DNA of 43,059 bases, taken from the NCBI GenBank assembly GCA_029624765.1, contig JARSSO010000058.1, forward strand, positions 1 through 43,059, read 5' to 3'. Below, piece by piece: positions 23,825 to 32,502 of the stretch; positions within the stretch are counted from its first letter, which is position 1, and each line of letters opens with the position of its first letter. The position numbers and the translations under genes were made by a program. The notes beneath the pieces are model-generated. The model saw only the letters and a list, made by a program, of their open reading frames with translations. It ran no database searches and was not told the DNA's origin. This DNA comes from Candidatus Contendibacter sp. GTDB lineage: Bacteria; Pseudomonadota; Gammaproteobacteria; Competibacterales; Competibacteraceae.

Positions 23825-25282
23825 TCAGGTTTTCAACAACCCTCGAATCGCCGACGAAGTCATCACCTTGCCCTCGCCGCGATAGGCTTCGTGATTGGTC
23901 TCGATCTCGTTGAGTTTGTACAGATAGTTCACCATCAGCCCGGCCGACTGGCGCAAACCGTTTTCCGAGGTGTCGGCCAGCCAATTCAGCCGCTCGATCC
24001 GCGCGCCGTTGGAAAGGTGGAAATGGGCCACCCGGTCGTAGGCGATGCCCCCCTCGCGCTTCTCCTTGGCCAGATAGCTAGCGCACAACCGGGGCAAGAT
24101 CTGCTTCAGCGCCTTGGCCAGTTCCGGTTTCCGGGACCAATTCGGGGTCTGCAACACGGTCTTGAGCGAGGCCGGTTCGTCGCTGGTCCTGGCCGTGACC
24201 GCCAGCGCCTTGTGGTCGGTGGGGGTTAGCAATTCCGCTTCCACGTCCTTGCCCGGTTCGCCAAGCTTGCGGTCCAGCCAGGCGCGGAAGCCGGGAATCG
24301 GCGACAGGGTGGCGAAGGTCTTGAGGTTCTTGAACTCGACGGCCAACTCGTCCACCACCCGCTTGATCAGGAAATTGCCGAAGCTGATGCCGCCCAACCC
24401 TTCCTGGGCGTTGGAGATGGAATAGAAAATGGCGGTGTCGGCTTCGGCCGGGTCCAGTACCGGCGCGGATTCGTCCAACAGGGTCTGCACGTTGTCGGCG
24501 ATGCCGTGGACCATCGCCACCTGGACGATGATCAGCGGTTCGTCGGCCATGCGCGGGTGGAAAAAGGCGAAACAGCGCCGGTCGGCGCTGAGCCGGTTCT
24601 TCAGATCCTCCCAGTCCTTGATCGGATGCACGGCCTCGTAGGCGAACAGCTTTTCCAGCAGCGAGGCCGGCGAATCCCAGGTGATCCGCCGCAGTTCCAG
24701 AAAGCCGACATCGAACCAGGAAGTCAGCAGCGACAACAGATCCCGCTCCAATGCCGCCAGCGCTGGATCGTCCTTGCGCCAGTTCAACAGTTCCGCGCGC
24801 AGGTCCACCAAAAAGTGAAAGCCCTCCGGCAGGGCGTTGAGCTGGGTCAGCAACCGCAGCCGGGGCGGTTGCAACGCCTGGCGCAACGTCCGTTCCGCCT
24901 TGGCCCGCTCCTCGGCGTCGTCCCCGGCCTGCTGAAGTTTTGCCACTGCCCGGTCCACCGCCTTGCGGTCGATGTCGAACTCGGTAGCGAGGATTTGCAA
25001 GAACCGCTTGCGACCCCTGGCGTTCAGCGCCAGATAGATGCGGCCCAACTGGGCGGCGCGGGCGCGGGCCGAAACCTCGCCGCCGCGTCCTTCCAGGCAG
25101 TTGCGCATCTGGGCCCTGAGACCGTCGATGTCCTTTTCCGGCAGGTGGGGACCCGGGGCGGCGGGCAACAGGCCGCCGCCCCAGTCGGCGACATCGCGCC
25201 AGGCTTCCCGCAGATTCTGCATGGTGCGGTTCAGGAGACTGGCGCGGGTGATTTCGGACTCGCGGGCGTTCAGTTCAGTCAT
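23825..25282 (-). CDS. Malonyl-CoA decarboxylase
   Basis: The 485-residue enzyme converts malonyl-CoA to acetyl-CoA and CO2. The N-terminal helical domain (about 50-200) precedes the acetyltransferase-like catalytic domain (about 205-480). Landmarks are CFAFFHPRMADEPLIIVQVAM, SISNAQEGLGGISFGNFLIKRV, the His of FHLSNGARIERLNW (H422) and LMVNYLYKL. The match in order and length to bacterial MCD is strong. It is fourth in a leftward run after etfB, etfA and an acyl-CoA dehydrogenase (50-base gap). It probably clears malonyl-CoA, or uses malonate-derived malonyl-CoA as a carbon source. No malonyl-CoA synthetase is adjacent. Confidence 0.93.
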   Translation of the reverse strand: MTELNARESEITRASLLNRTMQNLREAWRDVADWGGGLLPAAPGPHLPEKDIDGLRAQMRNCLEGRGGEVSARARAAQLGRIYLALNARGRKRFLQILATEFDIDRKAVDRAVAKLQQAGDDAEERAKAERTLRQALQPPRLRLLTQLNALPEGFHFLVDLRAELLNWRKDDPALAALERDLLSLLTSWFDVGFLELRRITWDSPASLLEKLFAYEAVHPIKDWEDLKNRLSADRRCFAFFHPRMADEPLIIVQVAMVHGIADNVQTLLDESAPVLDPAEADTAIFYSISNAQEGLGGISFGNFLIKRVVDELAVEFKNLKTFATLSPIPGFRAWLDRKLGEPGKDVEAELLTPTDHKALAVTARTSDEPASLKTVLQTPNWSRKPELAKALKQILPRLCASYLAKEKREGGIAYDRVAHFHLSNGARIERLNWLADTSENGLRQSAGLMVNYLYKLNEIETNHEAYRGEGKVMTSSAIRGLLKT

Positions 25283-25332
25283 GACCGGATTACCTGTGGG
25301 AAACGGGGAAGACGCAAGGTCGGGCGCCGGTG

Positions 25333-27141
25333 CTAGAACTGCTCCTCGGCCAGCGCCAGGATCGAGACGCCGCCGCTGCGGACCGAGCGCAACAAGGCGC
25401 CGGCCTTGGGCAGGATGTGCTCGGCGTAGAAGCGGGCGGTGATCAGCTTGGCTTCAAGAAACAGCGGATCGTCGCCGACCCTCAGCTTATCGTGGTGCAT
25501 CAGCTTGCCTTGGGCTACCAGCGCCGCGCGGGCCATCTGCCAGCCGCCGCAGACGAAGCCGGCCAGCATCATGTAATCGACCGACACCGCCATGGCGTCG
25601 GCGGGGTTGGAGGCGCCCAGCATCCAGTCGGTGGCTTCGGCCAGCGCCTGGACGCCCTCGGCCAACCCGGCGCGAATCGCGGCCAGGTCGTCGCCGACGC
25701 CTCGGCCCAGCGCTTCCACGGTGGCCCCGATTTCGGCGATCAGCGCCCCCATCGCGGCGCCCTGGTCCATGTTCAGCTTGCGGCCGGCCAGATCGGCGGC
25801 CTGAATGCCGGTGGTCCCTTCGTAGATGGTGGTGATGCGGGAATCGCGCAGGTGCTGGCAGGTGCCGGTTTCCTCGATGTAGCCCATGCCGCCGTGAGCT
25901 TGCACCCCCAGTGAGGCGACCTCGATGCCGATCTCGCTCGACCAGCCCTTGACCACCGGAATCAGCAGATCCACCCGCGCCTGGTGGCGCTGGCGGGTCG
26001 CGGGGTCGGGATGGTGGCGGGCCAGGTCCATGTTCATCGCCACCACGTAGGCCAGACCTCGCATCGCCTCGTTCAGGGCCTTCATGCTCATCAGCATCCG
26101 CCGCACGTCGGGATGATGGATGATGGTCACCCGGTCGCCGCTCTTGACTCCGACCGGCCGGCCCTGCACCCGGTCCTTGGCGTACTCGCGGGCGGCCTGA
26201 TAGGCGCGCTCGCCGATGGCCAGTCCTTGCAGACCGACCTTGAAGCGCGCCTCGTTCATCATGATGAACATGTAGGCCAGGCCCTTGTTTTCCGCGCCGA
26301 CCAGATAGCCGACGGCGCCGTCCTTGTCGCCGAAGGCCATCACGCAGGTCGGGCTGGCGTGAATGCCCATCTTGTGTTCGATGGATACCGCGTGCACGTC
26401 GTTGCGCGCCCCCAGCGAGCCGTCCGGGTTGACCAGAAACTTCGGCACGATGAACAGCGAGATGCCCCGGACGCCTTCCGGCGCGTCCGGGGTGCGGGCC
26501 AGCACCAGGTGAATGGTGTTCTCGGTCATGTCGTGCTCGCCCCAGGTGATGAAGATCTTCTGGCCGAAGATTCGGTAATGATCATTCTCGGGCACGGCGC
26601 GGGTGCGCACCGCCGACAGATCGGAGCCGGCCTGCGACTCGGTCAGGTTCATGGTGCCGGTCCATTCGCCGCTGACCATTTTCGGCAGGTACAGCGCCTT
26701 CTGTTGCTCGGAACCGACCCGGCTGATGGCTTCGATCGCGCCGGCGTTCAACAGCGGGCACAGCGCGAAGGACATGTTGGCGGAATTCCACATTTCCTGG
26801 GTGGCGGTGTTGATCAATTCCGGCAAGCCCTGGCCGCCGTGCTCGGTGGAGCAGCCGATCCCGTTCCAGCCGCCCTCGACGAATTTCCGGTAGGCCCTGG
26901 CGAAGCCGTCGGCGGGGATGACGCCCTGGGGGCCGATCTTGACGCCCTGCACGTCTCCGGAGTGGTTGAGCGGAGCCAGCACCTCGGAAGCCAGCTTGGC
27001 GGCTTCCTCCAACACGGCTTCCACCAGTTCGGGGCCGACGTCCTGCTCGGCGAACGCCGGCAAGGCGGCGACCTCGGCCATCCCGGCCAAGTCGTTGATC
27101 ACAAACTGCATGTCGCGGGTTGGAGCGGTATAGGCGGTCAT
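25333..27141 (-). CDS. Acyl-CoA dehydrogenase (long, 600-residue class)
   Basis: This FAD enzyme oxidises acyl-CoA to 2-enoyl-CoA and passes electrons to ETF. At 602 residues it belongs to the longer class that includes DmdC-like proteins, with an extra C-terminal helical domain (about 465-600). Landmarks are the EHGGQGLP active-site approach (100-107), NLTESQAGSD (165-174), FITWGEHDM (197-205), the HGGMGYIEETG FAD segment (416-426) and IYEGTTGIQ, whose E441 aligns with the catalytic base of the family. Substrate chain length cannot be judged. It lies directly downstream of etfBA (91 bases), so the three proteins likely act together. Confidence 0.93.
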   Translation of the reverse strand: MTAYTAPTRDMQFVINDLAGMAEVAALPAFAEQDVGPELVEAVLEEAAKLASEVLAPLNHSGDVQGVKIGPQGVIPADGFARAYRKFVEGGWNGIGCSTEHGGQGLPELINTATQEMWNSANMSFALCPLLNAGAIEAISRVGSEQQKALYLPKMVSGEWTGTMNLTESQAGSDLSAVRTRAVPENDHYRIFGQKIFITWGEHDMTENTIHLVLARTPDAPEGVRGISLFIVPKFLVNPDGSLGARNDVHAVSIEHKMGIHASPTCVMAFGDKDGAVGYLVGAENKGLAYMFIMMNEARFKVGLQGLAIGERAYQAAREYAKDRVQGRPVGVKSGDRVTIIHHPDVRRMLMSMKALNEAMRGLAYVVAMNMDLARHHPDPATRQRHQARVDLLIPVVKGWSSEIGIEVASLGVQAHGGMGYIEETGTCQHLRDSRITTIYEGTTGIQAADLAGRKLNMDQGAAMGALIAEIGATVEALGRGVGDDLAAIRAGLAEGVQALAEATDWMLGASNPADAMAVSVDYMMLAGFVCGGWQMARAALVAQGKLMHHDKLRVGDDPLFLEAKLITARFYAEHILPKAGALLRSVRSGGVSILALAEEQF

Positions 27142-27232
27142 GAACGCCTCCTGATGTTCGAATTCGGAATTGCGACGCGGGATTGGAAAACCGGGCGCCG
27201 CCTGGGTGGCGGCGCGGGATCGACGGGCGCGC

Positions 27233-28180
27233 TCAGGCGGCTTTCAGCTTGTCCAGTTCCTTGGACATTTCGGGCACGGCGGCGAACAGATCGGCCACCA
27301 GGCCGTAATCGGCGACCTGGAAGATCGGGGCCTCCTCGTCCTTGTTGATGGCGACGATGACCTTGCTGTCCTTCATGCCGGCCAGGTGCTGGATGGCGCC
27401 GGAAATGCCGACGGCGATGTAGAGATCGGGCGCGACCACCTTGCCGGTCTGGCCGACCTGGTAGTCGTTGGGCACGAAGCCGGCGTCCACGGCGGCGCGG
27501 GAGGCGCCCACCGCCGCGCCGAGCTTGTCGGCCACGTCCTCCAGCAGCTTGAAATTCTCGCCGTTGCCCATGCCGCGACCGCCGGAGACGATGGTGCGGG
27601 CGGCGGTCAGTTCCGGCCGGTCGGACTTGGTCAACTGCTGGCCGACGAAGCTGGAAACGCCGGCGTCGGCCGCCGGGGCGACGGTTTCGACCACGGCGAA
27701 GCCGCCGGTGGCGGTGGCGGCGGGGAAGGCGGTGCCGCGCACGGTGATGACCTTGACCGGGTCCTTGGATTGCACGGTGGCCAGCACGTTGCCGGCGTAA
27801 ATCGGCCGCACGAAGGTGTTGACGCTCTCCACCTTGACGATGTCCGAAATCTGCGCCACGTCGAGCAGGGCGGCGACGCGCGGCAGCATGTTCTTGCCGG
27901 CGGCGGTGGCGGGAGCCAGGATGTGGGTATAGCCGCCGGCCAGGCCGACCACCAGGGCCGCCACGTTTTCGGCGAGCTGGTGGGCATAGTAGGGGGCGTC
28001 GGCCAGCAGCACCTTCTTGACGCCGACGACCTTGGCGGCGGCCTCGGCGACCGCGCCGCAACCGTGGCCGGCCACCAGGATGGCGATGTCGCTGCCCAGT
28101 TGGGTGGCGGCGGTGATGGTGTTGAGGGTGGCCGCCTTGAGAACGGCGTTGTCGTGTTCGGCAATGACCAGGATGCTCAT
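27233..28180 (-). CDS. etfA: Electron transfer flavoprotein alpha subunit
   Basis: The 315-residue alpha subunit of ETF binds FAD and passes electrons from acyl-CoA dehydrogenases to the quinone pool via ETF dehydrogenase. Visible motifs are the N-terminal MSILVIAEHDN, SGGRGMGNGENFK (about 208-220), the GISGAIQHLAGMKDS FAD site, and the INKDEEAPIFQVADYGLVADLF signature near the end. It is 19 bases downstream of etfB, as usual. Length and motifs are complete. Confidence 0.96.
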   Translation of the reverse strand: MSILVIAEHDNAVLKAATLNTITAATQLGSDIAILVAGHGCGAVAEAAAKVVGVKKVLLADAPYYAHQLAENVAALVVGLAGGYTHILAPATAAGKNMLPRVAALLDVAQISDIVKVESVNTFVRPIYAGNVLATVQSKDPVKVITVRGTAFPAATATGGFAVVETVAPAADAGVSSFVGQQLTKSDRPELTAARTIVSGGRGMGNGENFKLLEDVADKLGAAVGASRAAVDAGFVPNDYQVGQTGKVVAPDLYIAVGISGAIQHLAGMKDSKVIVAINKDEEAPIFQVADYGLVADLFAAVPEMSKELDKLKAA

Positions 28181-28199
28181 GGTTCGGGTCTCGCGGGCG

Positions 28200-28949
28200 T
28201 TAGATGACGTGCGCTTCGTTGCGGAGCTTGTCCACCAGGGCGGCGACGGTGTCGACCTTGATGCCGGCCTGGCGCTTGGGCGGTTCCTGCACCTTCAGGG
28301 TGATCAGTCGCGGCGCCACGTCCACGCCCAGGTCCGCCGGTTTCAGCACGTCCAGCGGTTTCTTCTTGGCTTTCATGATGTTGGGCAGCTTGACGAAGCG
28401 CGGCTCGTTCAGGCGCAGATCGGTGGTAACCACCGCCGGCGACTTGAGCGCCACGGTTTCCAGGCCGCCGTCGATTTCGCGGGTGACGTTGATCGCGCCG
28501 GCGTCGATGTCGACCTTGGAGGCGAAGGTGCCCTGCGGCCAGCCCAGCAGGGCGGCCAGCATCTGGCCGGTCTGATTGGCGTCGTCGTCGATGGCCTGCT
28601 TGCCGAGAATCACCAGATCGGGTTTTTCCTTCTCAACCACGGCCTTGAGCAGCTTGGCGACCGCCAGCGGTTGCAGCTCGGCGTCGGTTTCCACCAGAAT
28701 GCCCCGGTCGGCGCCCATCGCCAGCGCGGTGCGGATCGTGTCCTGGCAGGCGGCCACCCCCAGCGATACCGCCACGATTTCCTTCGCCTTGCCCGCTTCT
28801 TGCAGACGGACGGCTTCTTCCACGGCGATTTCGTCGAACGGGTTCATGGACATCTTGACGTTGGCGGTTTCCACGCCGGTACCGTCCGCTTTCGCCCGAA
28901 CCTTGACGTTGTAGTCAACGACCCGTTTTACGGCGACTAGAATTTTCAT
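28200..28949 (-). CDS. etfB: Electron transfer flavoprotein beta subunit
   Basis: The 249-residue beta subunit carries the structural AMP and pairs with EtfA. Motifs visible are MKILVAVKRVVDYNVKVR, MNPFDEIAVEEAVRL (35-49), LVILGKQAIDDDANQTGQMLAALLGWPQ (about 113-140) and the IMKAKKKPL recognition-loop segment (about 191-199) that docks acyl-CoA dehydrogenases. It is first in the leftward operon. Its promoter lies in the 195-base gap shared with the divergent MaoC gene, so the two transcripts may be co-regulated. Confidence 0.96.
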   Translation of the reverse strand: MKILVAVKRVVDYNVKVRAKADGTGVETANVKMSMNPFDEIAVEEAVRLQEAGKAKEIVAVSLGVAACQDTIRTALAMGADRGILVETDAELQPLAVAKLLKAVVEKEKPDLVILGKQAIDDDANQTGQMLAALLGWPQGTFASKVDIDAGAINVTREIDGGLETVALKSPAVVTTDLRLNEPRFVKLPNIMKAKKKPLDVLKPADLGVDVAPRLITLKVQEPPKRQAGIKVDTVAALVDKLRNEAHVI

Positions 28950-29144
28950 CGTTCACCTTCGCTTTGAGATGGCTTGTGTTGGAGAGTGGCGCTAAACCCT
29001 GATGAACTATGGTATTTAGTCCCCCCCACTGATGCAATGGATTTATTGGCTGTCGGCGGAAACCGAGGCCGCGATTTCCCACCGTTTCGCTCAGTCATGC
29101 AGGCTATGCGCCGTGAGCGAGCACCACCCTGACCGGAGAAGCGC

Positions 29145-29603
29145 ATGTATTCCACCCACGAAGGCTATAACGACAGCATCCATGGCTATTATCTCGAGGA
29201 CCTCGCGGTCGGCATGAGCGCCTCCCACGCCAAGACCGTGACCGAGACCGACGTGGTCATGTTCGCCGGGTTGACCGGCGACTACAACCCCGTGCATTGC
29301 AACGAGGTGTTCGCCGCGCGGACCCAGTTCAAGACCCGCATTGCCCACGGCATGTTTTGCGCCGGGCTGATTTCCTGCGTGGCGGGCACCCGCCTGCCGG
29401 GACCGGGAGCGATCTACGTGGACCAGCAACTGCGCTTCAAGGCCCCGGTGCGGATCGGCGACACCGTCACCGCCACCTGCACCATCCAGGAGATCAACAT
29501 GGAGCGGCGACGGGTGATCATGGATACGGTCTGCACGGTGGGGGATACGGTCGTCGTGGAAGGCAGCGCGACGTTTATGGTAAGTCGCCGCGTGAAAAAG
29601 TGA
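29145..29603 (+). CDS. MaoC-like (R)-enoyl-CoA hydratase
   Basis: The 152-residue hot-dog-fold protein has the hydratase 2 signature: D46 and H51 in FAGLTGDYNPVHCNEVFA, followed by RIAHGMFCAGLIS. It should hydrate trans-2-enoyl-CoA to (R)-3-hydroxyacyl-CoA, as PhaJ does, linking beta-oxidation to polyhydroxyalkanoate supply; the exact substrate is inferred. Position supports this: it is divergent from etfB and the acyl-CoA dehydrogenase operon. The DUF35-like or thioesterase hot-dogs are less likely, given the Asp/His dyad. Confidence 0.85.
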   Translation: MYSTHEGYNDSIHGYYLEDLAVGMSASHAKTVTETDVVMFAGLTGDYNPVHCNEVFAARTQFKTRIAHGMFCAGLISCVAGTRLPGPGAIYVDQQLRFKAPVRIGDTVTATCTIQEINMERRRVIMDTVCTVGDTVVVEGSATFMVSRRVKK

Positions 29604-29769
29604 TCCACCCCGGCGGAACGCGCGGACGGGTTGGCTGGCGCCCGCGCGGAGCCACGGAGCTCAATGGCCATTCCTTCGTTACGTTATCCCCACGATGTCA
29701 AAATTGCGTGTCACACCCCCGTATTCCATTTCTCGGCTTACCCTGCCTGGGAATTGGGTTGTCATTTTT

Positions 29770-29851
29770 ACATTTATTAACAATTTTCAATCCATATTTT
29801 AACATTTGTTAATACTTGTTTGCTGGAATCCTTGAAGGATAGGATTATATT
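29770..29851 (+). promoter_or_regulatory. AT-rich candidate promoter/operator of the PstS-like gene
   Basis: The region before 29894 is sharply AT-rich. ACATTTATTAA (29770-29780) recurs as ACATTTGTTAA (29802-29812), 32 bp apart, close to three helical turns. TTGTCAT at 29759 is a single PhoB-half-site-like word. TATATT at 29846-29851 could be a -10 box. A complete PhoB box is not present, so phosphate control is only suggested. Confidence 0.3.
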
Positions 29852-29893
29852 TATCGCGGTAATTTTTGCATTCATCGGCCTTGAGAGGCGACT

Positions 29894-30952
29894 ATGTATT
29901 GTAAAAAAGCATTCTTAACCGGCTGTTTGACGATGGCGATCTCCATTGCTCATTCTGAAACTCCTCCTGACCATGTCACGGTTGCCGGTGGGTTCAACCC
30001 CATTCCCTTGATGATCAAAGCTGGGGAGAAATTGGTCGGTAAGCTTCCCCAATACAAGCCTCCCCAAATTCTTTATAATGATTCAAGCATCGGTTTTAGT
30101 CTATTTTGCGCAGGGACTGGAGCCGATACGCCCAGCATCAATACTGCCACGCGCCAGATGCGACCCGCCGAGATCGAATTGTGCAATAAGAACGGCGTCA
30201 ATGAAATCGTGGAAATCAAACTGGGTAATGATGCTTTGGTTACCGCGCAGGCACAGGATGGTCGTTTGAACCAAATCAGTCGAAAGGAGCTGTTTTTGGC
30301 CATGGCCAAGAATGTCCCCGATCCAAAGGACGGCACCAAGCTGATTCCTAATCCCTATAAGGACTGGAAGGAAATCAATCCCGCACTACCGAGTCTCAAG
30401 ATTCAGATTGTGGCGCCAGAACCGAAAATCGGTCTTTACCAATCGTTCGTGGCGGGTATCGTGCTGCCGGGTTGCAGACAGGTCGATTCCTTTAAAGCCT
30501 TGGAAAAGAGCGATCCCAAGCAATTTGAAGCGGTGTGTAAGAGTGTTCGCAAGGATAGCGCCTATGCCGAATACACACTCCCTCAAGTCGCCGCGCAAGA
30601 TTTGAAAAACAATCCGAATAGCCTGGGTCTGATACCGCTGACGATGGTCGTCAGGGAAGGTCTGAAGAACGTATCCCTGGACAATATCTACACGTCCTTC
30701 ACCAGCGTTGCCGCCGACATGAACGACTTGGTGTTTCCGATTCTGGTATTTGTGAAAAAGCCGCATGTCGCTCTCATTCCAGGCTTCAAGGAGTACCTTG
30801 ACGAATTGACTTCCGAGGATGCCATAGGTACGGCCGGTTACTTTTACGGCATGGGGATGATTCCCTTGCCCCGGTTCGAGCGCGAGCAGGCGAGAGTCAC
30901 CGCCAAGACCTTGAAGGTGGTGACTCAGCAAAAGACGGCTACAAGTAGCTGA
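29894..30952 (+). CDS. PstS-like periplasmic substrate-binding protein, orphan
   Basis: The 352-residue protein has a signal peptide (about 1-21, ending AHSE) and a periplasmic binding-protein body with the early VTVAGGFNPIPLMIKAGEKL, the ISRKELFLAM/KDWKEINPALPSLKIQIV middle segments and LGLIPLTMVVREG. It resembles the PstS/phosphate-binding group. No PstCAB permease or ATPase gene is adjacent, so it either serves transporters encoded elsewhere or has a sensory or scavenging role. GC content is visibly lower than in the neighbours. The last 14 bases overlap the NUDIX gene on the opposite strand. Ligand is inferred from fold similarity only. Confidence 0.6.
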   Translation: MYCKKAFLTGCLTMAISIAHSETPPDHVTVAGGFNPIPLMIKAGEKLVGKLPQYKPPQILYNDSSIGFSLFCAGTGADTPSINTATRQMRPAEIELCNKNGVNEIVEIKLGNDALVTAQAQDGRLNQISRKELFLAMAKNVPDPKDGTKLIPNPYKDWKEINPALPSLKIQIVAPEPKIGLYQSFVAGIVLPGCRQVDSFKALEKSDPKQFEAVCKSVRKDSAYAEYTLPQVAAQDLKNNPNSLGLIPLTMVVREGLKNVSLDNIYTSFTSVAADMNDLVFPILVFVKKPHVALIPGFKEYLDELTSEDAIGTAGYFYGMGMIPLPRFEREQARVTAKTLKVVTQQKTATSS

Positions 30953-31382
30953 ACAGATCGAGCGGGTAGCGCTGGCCGGCCAGGTAGTCGTCGATGCAGC
31001 GCAGCACCATCGGGCTGCGCAGTTTCGGTCCCAGCGCGGCGATTTCGTCCCGGCTCAGCCACAGGGCGCGCTCGATGCCGTGGTCCAGCGGCTGGTCGGG
31101 ATGGTGGTGCAAGGCCCGCCCGGCGAAGCAGGTGCGGACGAAGGTGTGGCCCTGGGGATGGGTCCAGTAGTACAGGCCGACGATGGCGTCCACCTGGATT
31201 TCCCAGGCGGTTTCCTCCAGGGTTTCCCGAATCGCCGCCGCCGCCAGCGTTTCGTGTTCGTCCAGATGGCCGGCGGGCTGGTTGTAGACCAGTTCGTCGC
31301 CATCGGCGTATTCCTCCACGAGCAGAAACCGGCCGTCCCGCTCGATGACGGCGGCGACGGTCAGGCGTGCGTCCCAGTCCAT
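30939..31382 (-). CDS. NUDIX hydrolase, NudJ-like
   Basis: The 147-residue protein has the Nudix box at 38-60: G38, E44, R52-E53, E56-E57. The usual Gly before the final hydrophobic residue is Ala (A59). VYNQPAGHL upstream of the box is typical of the NudJ (phosphatase/pyrophosphohydrolase) branch, which acts on nucleoside di- and triphosphates and thiamine-related pyrophosphates. The metal-binding REUxEE core is intact, so activity is likely. Its 3' end overlaps the PstS-like gene by 14 bases, and the heme-protein gene lies 10 bases upstream, so those two probably share a transcript. Confidence 0.88.
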   Translation of the reverse strand: MDWDARLTVAAVIERDGRFLLVEEYADGDELVYNQPAGHLDEHETLAAAAIRETLEETAWEIQVDAIVGLYYWTHPQGHTFVRTCFAGRALHHHPDQPLDHGIERALWLSRDEIAALGPKLRSPMVLRCIDDYLAGQRYPLDLFSYL

Positions 31383-31392
31383 AGCGATGTCC

Positions 31393-31971
31393 TCACTGTA
31401 GGGGTTTGGCGAGCGTGAACGCGCCGCGCAGATCGCCTTCCCTGAAGCCGCGCGCCTGGTCGTTCGGGTAAAGTTCCTTAAGCTTGGCGTCCACGGCCGG
31501 GTCGGTGTTCGCGCCGTGGCAGCTCAGGCAGAGCGAGGCGGTGGGAATGGCCTTCATGTAGCGGAAGGTTTGCTGGCCCTGGTCGTCGTCGATCACCGCG
31601 AAGAATTCCAGCTTGTCGGCCGGCTCGCCCTGGGCCTTGCGCGCCTCGAACTGCTTGAGCACGGCCAGTTCCCAGTTGTCGGGGGCGTTGGCGGGGTTGC
31701 GGAGCTTGAGGCTGGTCCGTCCGACCAGCATTCCCTGTTTCTGGCCCAGTTCGGCGGCGATTTGGCCGGCCTTCTCGTGGCAGACCGCGATGCCGTTGAC
31801 CGGGCCGCCGCTCTGGATGGCTTGTTGCAGGGTGTCTTTGAGCAGGGTTCCAAACGTTTGCGCCACGTGTCGGCTGGCGACGACTTCGGGCGGGACATCG
31901 GGTTGCTGTCGCGCCAGGGCGGGACCGGCGGCCAGCGCCGCGCCGAGAACCAGAATCGAAATCGCTCGCAT
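31393..31971 (-). CDS. Periplasmic DUF3365 c-type heme protein
   Basis: The 192-residue protein has a signal peptide (1-20, ALA-RQQ) and one c-type heme motif, C148-LS-C151-H152. Other DUF3365 landmarks are AVCHEKA (62-68), GRTSLKLRNPANAPDNWE (84-101) and GFREGDLRGAFTLAKPL at the end. DUF3365 (Tll0287-like) proteins are small PAS-like heme proteins with proposed redox or gas-sensing roles. It lies immediately upstream of the NUDIX gene. Its divergent neighbour is the pterin dehydratase. Confidence 0.85.
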   Translation of the reverse strand: MRAISILVLGAALAAGPALARQQPDVPPEVVASRHVAQTFGTLLKDTLQQAIQSGGPVNGIAVCHEKAGQIAAELGQKQGMLVGRTSLKLRNPANAPDNWELAVLKQFEARKAQGEPADKLEFFAVIDDDQGQQTFRYMKAIPTASLCLSCHGANTDPAVDAKLKELYPNDQARGFREGDLRGAFTLAKPLQ

Positions 31972-32112
31972 CGATGGATTCCCCCTTTTTGGTTCGGTAT
32001 TTGGACGAGGAGTATAGGCGAACGCGCCTGTCCCGGCGGATTTTTCCGAATCCGAATCCCTCTAAACAAGGCAGGCGCGATGGCCGATGCAACCAGACCC
32101 GCGAGGTGCGCG

Positions 32113-32445
32113 ATGAACCTGTCCCAGAAGACCTGCACGCCCTGTTGGGGCGGTATTCCTCCGTTGACTTCGAACGAAGCCGAGGCCCTGTTGCCGCAAG
32201 CGCCCGGCTGGCAATTGCTGGAGAACGGTACTCGGATCGAACGGCGATTCGAGTTCAGGAACTTCGTCGCCGCTCTGGCGTTCGTCAACCGGGTGGGCGA
32301 CCTCGCCGAACAGGAAGGGCACCATCCCGACATCACGTTCGGCTGGGGCTATGCCAACGTGCTGTTCTACACCCACAAGATCGGCGGCCTGCACGAAAAC
32401 GATTTCATCATGGCCGCCAAGGTCAACGAGTTGTATGCCGAGTGA
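32113..32445 (+). CDS. Pterin-4a-carbinolamine dehydratase
   Basis: The 110-residue enzyme dehydrates 4a-hydroxytetrahydropterin, regenerating the cofactor of aromatic amino acid hydroxylases. Landmarks are CTPCWGGIPPLT (8-19), W33, EGHHPDITFGWGYANVLFYTH (69-89, with the active-site H70, H71 and H88) and GGLHENDFIMAAKVN. I choose ATG 32113 because homologs begin close to LSQKxCxPC. ATG 32080 (with AAGGCAGG upstream) would add 11 residues and is also possible. No phenylalanine hydroxylase is in the window, so the partner enzyme is unknown. Confidence 0.9.
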   Translation: MNLSQKTCTPCWGGIPPLTSNEAEALLPQAPGWQLLENGTRIERRFEFRNFVAALAFVNRVGDLAEQEGHHPDITFGWGYANVLFYTHKIGGLHENDFIMAAKVNELYAE

Positions 32446-32461
32446 GGATTCGTCGGGCATT

Positions 32462-32482
32462 CCCCCCTTTGCCAAAGGGGGG
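32462..32482. repeat. Perfect GC palindrome between convergent genes
   Basis: CCCCCCTTT (32462-32470) and AAAGGGGGG (32474-32482) form a 9-bp stem with a 3-base loop. It lies between the convergent pterin dehydratase and Rpn genes and has no T-run. It is related to the palindrome near 23496. Confidence 0.7.
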
Positions 32483-32502
32483 TGTTGGCTGAAGAGCTTG
32501 GG

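Noticed and set aside
29759..29780. Complete PhoB box upstream of the PstS-like gene
   Set aside because: Only one TTGTCAT half-site matches; the second half at 11 bp is degenerate.
31516..32112. Long upstream extension of the pterin dehydratase frame
   Set aside because: It is antisense to the heme protein gene and absent from the expected family length.
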